In this document: piece by piece, positions 1 through 6,591 of the stretch
Position numbering within the stretch: the first letter of the stretch is position 1
Layout: every line of letters starts with the position of its first letter
DNA from: Elusimicrobiota bacterium
Lineage (GTDB): Bacteria; Elusimicrobiota; Elusimicrobia; 2-02-FULL-39-32
NCBI GenBank assembly: GCA_023249715.1
Contig: JAHFCA010000029.1
Span: forward strand, 1,785 to 11,632
Direction of reading: 5' to 3'
Length of the DNA stretch: 9,848 nucleotides
The notes under the pieces: model-generated
What the model was told of the DNA's origin: nothing
What the model saw: only the letters and a program-made list of their open reading frames with translations
The model's database searches: none
Position numbers and translations under genes: made by a program

Positions 1-3000
1 CCCATCGTAACCACCTGAAAGCCCACCACGTCGATCTCATTGCTTTTCTGAGGACGGAAAAAATCGGAAATAGAGTAGTAGGGAGCCGTTTTTTGACGGG
101 GGAATGTAAAACGGACTTTCTCGTTCTTGAGGGTTTCATCTAAAATAACAAGATCATCCTTTTCACTATAACAGGGAAAATAACCATAGATTACTTTGGG
201 TTGCAAAATTTTTTCTTCGATGCATTTTCTCTGAATCTCCGCGTAGAGCGGTTCAATTTTTTCCTTTAAGATCTTTTCGTATTCTTCGTTAGAGAGCGCG
301 GACTGCTTAAACTGCCATTGTCCTTTAAACAAAGCGGTTTTATTGATTAATGGGAAAATTTCTTGTAACGGGATAGGCTCTAAAATTTTATATCCCCAAA
401 AAGGCGCTTTGGGAATAGGGTTTTCTATAGAAACATTGGAACGAGCGGGAATATTTTCCATCGTAGAGTTTTGAACTTGTAAAACCGCTTTCTTAGGAGC
501 TTTCTTTATCGGCACATTTTCTCCTTCTCCATTTTTAAGCCTCTCCAGAACTTTTAGAGCGGAAAAAGCGTCTTGCCCATAGAAAACTTTTCCTTTATAG
601 AGTTCCGTTAAATCTTCTTCCACGTATTTTCGGGTGAGGGCCGCTCCGCCGCAGATAACGGGAATGGCAATGCCGCGATTGTTCATCTCTTCTAAATTTT
701 CTTTCATCACCAACGTGGATTTCACCAAGAGCCCGGACATGCCAATAATATCCACTGTATTCTCCTCGGCGGCATGGAGGATAGAATCGAGTGTTTGCTT
801 AATCCCTAAATTAAAAACTTTATAACCATTGTTCGTGAGAATAATATCCACTAAATTTTTCCCAATGTCGTGCACATCCCCTTTCACCGTGGCCAGCACA
901 ATTTTTCCTTTCTCTAAACCGGAAACTTTTTCCATAAAGGGTTCGAGGTAAGCTACCGCGCGCTTCATGACTTCCGCCGACTGTAAAACAAAGGGAAGCT
1001 GCATTTTCCCAGAGCCAAAAAGTTCACCGACGACTTTCATGCCATCCATTAAAAAACCATTAATAATATCCAGCGGTTTATGTTTTTTTAGAGCTACTTC
1101 TAAATCTTCTATCAGACGATTTTTCTCTCCGTGGATAATTTTATTTTTAAGCCGTTCTTCCACAGGGCCGGCATCCAAGGGAGCCATCTCTGTTTTTTTC
1201 TCGCCTTTTCTTTTTTGAAAGGCGGCAATCAGTTCCCGCAGGGGATCTTTTTCTTTATCCTTTTCATTCCATATAAGCCGACCGGTAATTTCTAGAAGTT
1301 CTTCCTCGATATCGTTTAAAGGAACAATTTTTCCGGCGTGTAAAATGGCGGAATCTAAACCGGCTTGAATCGCATAGCGCAGAAAAACACTGTTGACTAC
1401 TGTTCTAATTTCGGGATCTAGACCAAAGGAAATATTGCTGACTCCCAAAAGCGTTTTAACTTTGGGAAATTTTTGTTTAATCAGACGAATGCCTTCTAGG
1501 GTTTCTATCCCGGCGGTTCTAAATTCTTCATCGCCGCTTCCAAGCGTAAAGGTAAGGGTATCAAAGAACAGATCTTCCGGATAAATTCTCTCCGCGATCT
1601 CCAGTTTTTTGTGGCGATCCTTCGCCATCCCTTTTTCGTCGATCGTTAAAGCGATCAGGCTGGCGCCGTAGCGTTTGGCGAGGGGGCAAACTTTTTTCAT
1701 GCGTTCTTCGCCGTCTTCTAAGTTAATGGAATTAATAATCACTTTGCCGCTCACGCGCTTTAAGGCTTCTTCGATGACATCCGCTTCCGTGGAGTCAATC
1801 ACCAACGGAACCGTTATTTGTTGATTGAGAAGAAAGATATATTTGGACATATCTTTTTTCTCATCGCGCCCCACATAGGCGGTGCAGATATCTAAAAGAT
1901 GGGAACCTTCCTTAACGGAATCTTTAGCCATCTGAACCATGCCGTCGAAATCTTCTTTTTCCAGGAGTTTTTTAAATTGGCGGGAACCATTCGCATTCGT
2001 TCTCTCTCCAATAATTAAGGGAGGAGGCTCCTGGGTATAGGAAACGGTTGTGTAGAGGCTGGACCCATTTCGTTCCCGGAGCAGTTCTCTTAATTTTGGA
2101 GCTCTTCGCCCAATTCTTTGGACGACCGCTTCGAGATGAGCGTAGGTTGTGCCGCAGCAACCACCCACAATATTCACTCCAAATTCCTCTACGAATCTTT
2201 CTTGATAGTCCGCCAGTTGCGAGGGGGTGAGTTTATAAACGGCATGGCCTCCTACGTTTTCCGGAAGCCCGGCATTGGGAAGAACCGAAATTGGCACTCT
2301 GGAATATTTGCTCAGATGGCGGATATGTTCCACCATCTCTTGGGGACCGGTGGCGCAGTTCATTCCAATGAGGTCTATCGGTAGCATCTCTAGAGTGGTT
2401 AAAGCTGCGCCAATTTCTGTGCCCAAAAGCATCGTCCCGGTTTGTTCCAGGGTGACTTGAGCCAGAATAGGAACGCGGATTTTAAGACGATCCATCATCT
2501 CATTTGCGGCAATAACGGCAATTTTGGTTTGTAACATATCCTGACAGGTTTCTATGAGCACCGCATCCACTCCGCCCGTTACAAGCCCTTCTATTTGTTC
2601 TGAAAAAACAGAAAACATTTCATCAAATTGAATATGGCCTAATGTGGGGAGTTTGGTGGTGGGGCCTACGGATCCAATGACAAAGCGTGGTTTGTCCGGA
2701 GTGGAATATTTGTTCGCCACACTCCGCGCCAATTGCGCCGCCTTTTGGTTGAGTTCAAGCGTTTTATCGGCCAAATCATATTCGGAAAGAACAATCCGGT
2801 TAGAGCCAAACGTATCGGTTTCTATGGCATCGCACCCAACGCTTAAAAATCCCTCATGCACATGGGCCACCGCTTCTGGTTTTGTTAGAATTAAATATTC
2901 GTTGCACCCATCCTTCCCCGCAAAATCCTCCTCTTTTAAGTTGAGATTTTGAAGGTTTGTGCCCATTGCACCGTCAAAAACTAGTACTCGTTCCGACAAT

Positions 3001-3020
3001 GTTTTTAAGAATAAGTTCAT
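1..3020 (-). CDS. metH: Cobalamin-dependent methionine synthase, 3' end cut by window edge
   Basis: Transfers a methyl group from methyltetrahydrofolate to homocysteine through B12, giving methionine in the cytoplasm. I read 1006 uninterrupted codons from ATG 3020 to the left edge. In order: homocysteine domain (about 1-310) with zinc ligands C222 (GMNCATGP) and C288-C289 (GGCCG); folate domain (about 330-600) with IGERTN and GVSNISFGLDP; B12 cap domain (about 620-705); B12-binding domain with GDVHDIGKN, whose H717 is the lower cobalt ligand, and the MSGLL segment; a charged linker (about 830-870); then the start of the activation domain (about 875 on: ALFKGQWQF, YGYFPC, FPRQ, DVVGFQ). The end of that domain, where the SAM-binding motif lies, is outside the window. 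ATG 3020 overlaps the aroD stop as ATGA, implying coupled translation as the last gene seen of the queA operon. Identity is very sure. Confidence 0.97.
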   Translation of the reverse strand, partial: MNLFLKTLSERVLVFDGAMGTNLQNLNLKEEDFAGKDGCNEYLILTKPEAVAHVHEGFLSVGCDAIETDTFGSNRIVLSEYDLADKTLELNQKAAQLARSVANKYSTPDKPRFVIGSVGPTTKLPTLGHIQFDEMFSVFSEQIEGLVTGGVDAVLIETCQDMLQTKIAVIAANEMMDRLKIRVPILAQVTLEQTGTMLLGTEIGAALTTLEMLPIDLIGMNCATGPQEMVEHIRHLSKYSRVPISVLPNAGLPENVGGHAVYKLTPSQLADYQERFVEEFGVNIVGGCCGTTYAHLEAVVQRIGRRAPKLRELLRERNGSSLYTTVSYTQEPPPLIIGERTNANGSRQFKKLLEKEDFDGMVQMAKDSVKEGSHLLDICTAYVGRDEKKDMSKYIFLLNQQITVPLVIDSTEADVIEEALKRVSGKVIINSINLEDGEERMKKVCPLAKRYGASLIALTIDEKGMAKDRHKKLEIAERIYPEDLFFDTLTFTLGSGDEEFRTAGIETLEGIRLIKQKFPKVKTLLGVSNISFGLDPEIRTVVNSVFLRYAIQAGLDSAILHAGKIVPLNDIEEELLEITGRLIWNEKDKEKDPLRELIAAFQKRKGEKKTEMAPLDAGPVEERLKNKIIHGEKNRLIEDLEVALKKHKPLDIINGFLMDGMKVVGELFGSGKMQLPFVLQSAEVMKRAVAYLEPFMEKVSGLEKGKIVLATVKGDVHDIGKNLVDIILTNNGYKVFNLGIKQTLDSILHAAEENTVDIIGMSGLLVKSTLVMKENLEEMNNRGIAIPVICGGAALTRKYVEEDLTELYKGKVFYGQDAFSALKVLERLKNGEGENVPIKKAPKKAVLQVQNSTMENIPARSNVSIENPIPKAPFWGYKILEPIPLQEIFPLINKTALFKGQWQFKQSALSNEEYEKILKEKIEPLYAEIQRKCIEEKILQPKVIYGYFPCYSEKDDLVILDETLKNEKVRFTFPRQKTAPYYSISDFFRPQKSNEIDVVGFQVVTM

Positions 3021-3697
3021 CTATTTTTGACCAATTCTTCTACAGAAACTTGGCCGGGCGCAGCCGATTGATCGATGTAACCATACGTCATACAGGAGCC
3101 AAATAGGGCGGCCATCGTGCGTGAAACCATTCCACTCTCACCCATCCCAATAAAAACTTTATCGATCTCCGGATGGTGAGAGGCAAATGTTAGAAAACGC
3201 AACAATTCTTCTTCGTTTTTTGGCGTTACCGCCACTTTAAAGATATCTCCCTTAAGACGGCGAAATTTTGCCAATAGACTCTTTAATTTTTCCTCGCTAG
3301 GAATCGATTTAAAATCATGATAGGAGAGAATGACTTTTTTCTTTAATTTGCGCGCTTTTTGAATAAGAGGGTGATTTATTGTATCTGCGGCTAATTCTAT
3401 ATCGACAAAATCTACTAAGGGAAGAATAGTTTCTAAAATTTGCCTGCGTTCTGTTTCAGAGAAAACAGGCGGGGACTGGCGCGGACCTTGCTCCTCGCCA
3501 GAGCGGCAGGTGGCGATCCATTGCAGAGAATTTTCACTTTGAATTTCCGCAAGTAACGCTGCTACTTCTTTTTGTTTTTCTAACGGAAACGCGTCCATTC
3601 TCAATTCCGCCATGTCCGCCCCCAGAGTGGCCGCTTTTTTAGCTAAAGATTTTAAATTTTTAAAATCGCTCAAAGTGGCTACGATCAATGCTCTCAT
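3017..3697 (-). CDS. aroD: Type I 3-dehydroquinate dehydratase
   Basis: Dehydrates 3-dehydroquinate to 3-dehydroshikimate in the shikimate pathway through a Schiff base on lysine. Counting from an upstream TTG at 3703, the type I signatures are ELRMD (33-37), TCR (65-67), the catalytic His in LSYHDF (H129), the Schiff-base Lys in DIFKVAV (K156), GMGESGMVSR (187-195) and SAAPGQ (213-218). Subtract 2 for the ATG start used here. At about 226 residues it has the usual monofunctional length and is not fused to shikimate dehydrogenase. I chose ATG 3697 because MRALIVATL fits the family start; TTG 3703 would add two residues. Neither has a clear Shine-Dalgarno. It starts about 20 bases after tgt and its TGA overlaps the metH ATG. 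No other aromatic-pathway gene is nearby. Confidence 0.95.
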   Translation of the reverse strand: MRALIVATLSDFKNLKSLAKKAATLGADMAELRMDAFPLEKQKEVAALLAEIQSENSLQWIATCRSGEEQGPRQSPPVFSETERRQILETILPLVDFVDIELAADTINHPLIQKARKLKKKVILSYHDFKSIPSEEKLKSLLAKFRRLKGDIFKVAVTPKNEEELLRFLTFASHHPEIDKVFIGMGESGMVSRTMAALFGSCMTYGYIDQSAAPGQVSVEELVKNR

Positions 3698-3717
3698 AAA
3701 CAAGTATTGTAATAAAA

Positions 3718-4830
3718 TTAAGAAGGAGTTATATCTCCCTCTTGAATCGATTTTTTAAATTGAATAAATGTTCCTTCCAGAATATGGGCGCGCGCTTTGC
3801 GTATCACTCCTAAAACATAAGAAAGGTTATGAATTGAAGTCAGCCGCATGCCCAACATTTCGCTCTCTCTCAATAAATGATTAATGTAGGATCGGCTATA
3901 TTTTTTACAGGTTTCGCAGTCGCAATTTTCATCTAAAGGGCGGTCCTCCTTTTCTAATTTAAGACCCTTCATGTTTAAACGTCCCTGAGACGTAAAAATG
4001 GTTCCGTGGCGGGCGCATTGGGTGGGAAATGTGCTGTCAAAAAAATCCACTCCTAAACTAATGGCGTCGAGCATCTCTTTAACCGACCCCACTCCCATAA
4101 GATAACGCACTTTTTCTTTAGGAAGAATGTGATTGGTGTCTGTAAGGGTTTGGATCATCACTTCTTTAGGTTCTCCAATAGACAACCCGCCAATGCCGTA
4201 GCCATCCGGATTTAATTTTTCTAATTCTTCTGTACAGTAACGGCGGAGAGCGGCATCGGTTCCACCTTGCACAATGGCGAAAATTTGGGGAAGTCCGAGT
4301 TCCCTGCCCCGTTGGATCCCTCGTTTAGACCAAAGCAACGTTTGCTGCAACGCCTCTTTTACCTTGGAAGGTACGGCATCAAAGGGAGGACAATCGTCCA
4401 ATAGCATGGCTACATCCGATCCTATCGCATGCTGCATCTCCATGCAAAGTTCGGGTGTGTAATGTTTTATAGAACCATTGAAGAAATCTTTAAATATCAG
4501 GCCATCGTCGTTCTTTTTTATATTTAGTTTTTTACGGATAATTTGAAAGCCTCCGCTGTCGGTAAAAATGGTTCTGTTCCAGAGCATAAATTTATGCAAG
4601 CCTCCCGCTCGTTGCAGGTTTAACGCTCCCGGCCGCAAGTAGAGGTGCAGCGCGTTGGCGATAATAGCGTTCGCTCCCATTTGCTCTAATTCCGGAACCG
4701 AAACCGTCTTAACGGCTCCTTTCGTGGCTACGGGCATATAGGCTGGCGTAGGAACAGAACCGTGTGCGGTATGTAAAAGCCCCGCGCGCGCTTGGCTATT
4801 GGAATCGGTCGCTGCAATTTCAAATGGCAT
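3718..4830 (-). CDS. tgt: tRNA-guanine transglycosylase, bacterial preQ1 type
   Basis: Exchanges guanine-34 of GUN-anticodon tRNAs for preQ1. The 370 residues line up with Zymomonas TGT with a constant offset in each half: D91 (general base, FTDSGGFQ), D145 and C147 in LDDCPP, Q188 (IVQGG), GGLSIGE (214-220), nucleophile D265, and zinc ligands C303, C305, C308 and H334. The bulky I218 and C147 in the base pocket match preQ1-using bacterial enzymes; eukaryotic queuine enzymes have Gly and Val there. Unusual points: PTQCARHG follows the nucleophile where PTR is usual, LDDC replaces the common DEC, and the stretch after GGFQ is IIRKK instead of a Ser-Leu type. ATG 4830 lies 2 bases after the queA stop with no good ribosome site, so it is probably coupled to queA. 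Archaeosine TGT and DpdA are unlikely given the length and motifs. Confidence 0.96.
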   Translation of the reverse strand: MPFEIAATDSNSQARAGLLHTAHGSVPTPAYMPVATKGAVKTVSVPELEQMGANAIIANALHLYLRPGALNLQRAGGLHKFMLWNRTIFTDSGGFQIIRKKLNIKKNDDGLIFKDFFNGSIKHYTPELCMEMQHAIGSDVAMLLDDCPPFDAVPSKVKEALQQTLLWSKRGIQRGRELGLPQIFAIVQGGTDAALRRYCTEELEKLNPDGYGIGGLSIGEPKEVMIQTLTDTNHILPKEKVRYLMGVGSVKEMLDAISLGVDFFDSTFPTQCARHGTIFTSQGRLNMKGLKLEKEDRPLDENCDCETCKKYSRSYINHLLRESEMLGMRLTSIHNLSYVLGVIRKARAHILEGTFIQFKKSIQEGDITPS

Positions 4831-4832
4831 AA

Positions 4833-5861
4833 CTATTTTAGTATCAGCATCGCGTCGCCCAGGCTAAAGAAACGGTATTTTTTTTCGATCGCTTCTCTAT
4901 AGGCGGAGAATATTTTTTCTTTTCCTGCAAAAGCGCTCCCAAGCAAAAGCAGCGTCGATTGCGGCAAATGAAAATTGGTCAGCATTCCCGCATAGGGGAA
5001 TTTAAAGGAGTATCCCGGATAAATAAAAATATTGGTCCAACCTTCTCCCGCCGTAACTTTATTATTTTGAGTGATGGTTTCTAAGGTGCGCACTGTGGTG
5101 GTTCCAACGGCAAAGATCCTTCTTTTTTGTTCGATAGCTCGATTTATTTTATCCCCGTTTTCCTGGGTGAGTTCATAACATTCTGCATGCATGGTCCAGG
5201 CTTCTACATTTTCTGTGCGAATGGGGGCGAAAGTTCCTATGCCAATGTGCAATGTTATATGCGCGAATTCTACTCCTAAAGTTTTTAATGTATGTATCAA
5301 ATCTTCGGTAAAATGGAGCCCGGCTGTCGGCGCCGCCAAAGAACCCTCTTTTTTAGAGAATATTGTTTGGTACCGCTCCGGATCGGGAAGCCTTTTTTTA
5401 ATGTAGGGAGGAATAGGGAGTTGTCCAAGCCTGTCGATGACGGAGAGATCTTCAAATTCCAATTTAAATTTAGACCCGCCAATTCTTTCTAAAACTTTAG
5501 CGCGTGTAACTGTCTCTTTTCCTGGAAAAGTTTCAACAAAAAGAAGCCGGGTTCCCACTTTTACATTCGATGGCCGTAAGTAAACCTCTCGGATAGCGCT
5601 GTTTAATTTTTGAGGAATAAGCAGGCAGTCTATTTTTCCGCCAGTCTCTTTTCTTCCTAAAAGTCTCGCTTTGGCTACCCGGGCATCGTTTACTATCACG
5701 AGATCTCCGGAATGTAAATAGGAAATTAAATCTTCAAAAAGATGATGAGTAAAGCTCCCATCCTTTTCCAGAACCATAAGCCGAGATTTTTCTCGGGAGG
5801 CAGTCCCTTCTTGCGCGATAAGTTCCTGAGGGAGTTCATAATCGAAGTCGGTTAATAACAT
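4833..5861 (-). CDS. queA: S-adenosylmethionine:tRNA ribosyltransferase-isomerase
   Basis: Moves the ribosyl part of S-adenosylmethionine onto preQ1-34 in tRNA and rearranges it to epoxyqueuosine. The frame carries the family's motifs in order: DFDYELP near the N-terminus, VNDARV, LPIPPYIK, the GSLAAPTAGLHFT block, ITLHIGIGTFAPI, MHAE, VGTTTVRTLE, LTNFHLPQSTLLLLGSAFAG and the C-terminal FFSLGDAMLI. From ATG 5861 it is 342 residues, the normal length. A longer reading from TTG 5930 adds 23 residues not found in the family and overlaps queC, so I reject it. First gene of the minus-strand operon. Its best upstream Shine-Dalgarno (GGAGG, 5887-5891) is 25 bases from this ATG, too far for direct use; see the small leader frame. 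Confidence 0.96.
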   Translation of the reverse strand: MLLTDFDYELPQELIAQEGTASREKSRLMVLEKDGSFTHHLFEDLISYLHSGDLVIVNDARVAKARLLGRKETGGKIDCLLIPQKLNSAIREVYLRPSNVKVGTRLLFVETFPGKETVTRAKVLERIGGSKFKLEFEDLSVIDRLGQLPIPPYIKKRLPDPERYQTIFSKKEGSLAAPTAGLHFTEDLIHTLKTLGVEFAHITLHIGIGTFAPIRTENVEAWTMHAECYELTQENGDKINRAIEQKRRIFAVGTTTVRTLETITQNNKVTAGEGWTNIFIYPGYSFKFPYAGMLTNFHLPQSTLLLLGSAFAGKEKIFSAYREAIEKKYRFFSLGDAMLILK

Positions 5862-5881
5862 AGAACTAAAAATCTTACCAA
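5852..5881 (-). other. Possible 9-codon leader frame overlapping the queA start
   Basis: A TTG at 5881 sits 5 bases after a strong GGAGG (5887-5891) and opens a frame of nine codons (MVRFLVLCY) ending in TAA at 5854-5852. That stop lies just inside queA, whose ATG is 5861-5859, in another frame. Terminating ribosomes could restart at the queA ATG, which itself lacks a properly spaced Shine-Dalgarno. Seen directly: the site, spacing and frame. Inferred: that it is translated. Chance occurrence is quite possible. Confidence 0.3.
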
Positions 5882-5922
5882 ATTTGCCTCCTTTCGACGA
5901 AATTTTGTATTCTGAGATTCCT
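5862..5922. promoter_or_regulatory. Divergent promoter region between queA and queC
   Basis: These 61 bases are the only non-coding gap between the two queuosine blocks, so both promoters should lie in or near it. For queC the best guess is TTGCCT (5884-5889), an 18-base spacer and TATTCT (5908-5913), which would start the RNA only a few bases before ATG 5923. For queA a weak TACAAA (5909-5904) is the best -10. Two AAATTT palindromes (5880-5885 and 5900-5905) sit 20 bases apart, about two helical turns, and could be an operator. The region is too short for a preQ1 riboswitch in front of queC. Confidence 0.45.
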
Positions 5923-6591
5923 ATGAACAAAGCGGTGGTTTTGCTCTCCGGCGGGTTGGATTCCAGTACCGCTTTAGGGTGGGCGCTCTCTGAAGGATAT
6001 TCGGTTTTTACTCTTAATTTTGACTATGGTCAAAAACACTCTAAGGAACTTAAATGCGCTCGGGATTTAGCAAAATTCTATAAGGTTCCGTATCAACTGG
6101 TCCGTTTTTCTCTCCCCTGGGGCGGCAGCGCTTTATTAGAAAAAAAATTAAGGGTGCCGAAGTTGAGATCGTTAAAAAAAATTGGTTCGGGGGAAATACC
6201 CATCACCTATGTTCCCGCGCGCAATACCCTCTTTTTAAGTTTTGCCCTTTCCTATGCCGAAACCCTCGGCGCCGGCGCCATTATTATTGGGGCGAATGCT
6301 GTGGATTATAGTGGATATCCGGATTGCCGCCCGCAATATATGAAAGCAGTCCAAAGCGTGGCCCAGTTAGGGACTAAAAGAGGAGTAGAAGGAAAAAAAA
6401 TAAAAATTCTCGCCCCACTTATCCATTTAACAAAGAGAGAAATCATACTGTTGGGAACAAAATTAAATGTTCCCTATCCGCTCACATGGTCCTGTTATTC
6501 CGGCGGAAAAAAACCGTGCGGCGCGTGTGATAGCTGCCTCTTGCGAAGAAAAGGATTTGAAGAATCTGGAAGAGCTGATCCAATTTATTAA
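5923..6591 (+). CDS. queC: 7-cyano-7-deazaguanine (preQ0) synthase
   Basis: Converts 7-carboxy-7-deazaguanine, ATP and ammonia to preQ0, the precursor QueF reduces. At 222 residues it is standard length. It has the PP-loop SGGLDS (9-14) for ATP, the family blocks NFDYGQKH (32-39), YVPARN (96-101) and GANAVDYSGYPDCRP (123-137), and the zinc site C191, C199, C202 and C205. The ATG at 5923 places the PP-loop at residue 9, as in relatives; a start at 5884 would add 13 unrelated residues. A short GAG (5914-5916) is the only ribosome-site hint. It opens the plus-strand operon divergently from queA, and the following membrane-protein gene begins inside its last codons. It is a free-standing QueC, not the archaeal amidotransferase-QueC fusion. 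Confidence 0.97.
   Translation: MNKAVVLLSGGLDSSTALGWALSEGYSVFTLNFDYGQKHSKELKCARDLAKFYKVPYQLVRFSLPWGGSALLEKKLRVPKLRSLKKIGSGEIPITYVPARNTLFLSFALSYAETLGAGAIIIGANAVDYSGYPDCRPQYMKAVQSVAQLGTKRGVEGKKIKILAPLIHLTKREIILLGTKLNVPYPLTWSCYSGGKKPCGACDSCLLRRKGFEESGRADPIY

Noticed and set aside
634..2952. Several plus-strand open frames of 60-102 codons opposite metH
   Set aside because: They lie antisense to a continuous, motif-rich metH frame, overlap one another and have no family features.
3017..3060. Cobalamin or SAM riboswitch ahead of metH
   Set aside because: metH starts inside the end of aroD with a 4-base overlap; there is no untranslated leader.
5297..5492. Open frames on both strands inside queA
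   Set aside because: Shadows within the conserved queA coding frame.
5862..5922. preQ1 riboswitch ahead of queC
   Set aside because: The gap is 61 bases with a likely RNA start very near the ATG, and I see no hairpin-plus-A-rich-tail pattern followed by a masked ribosome site.
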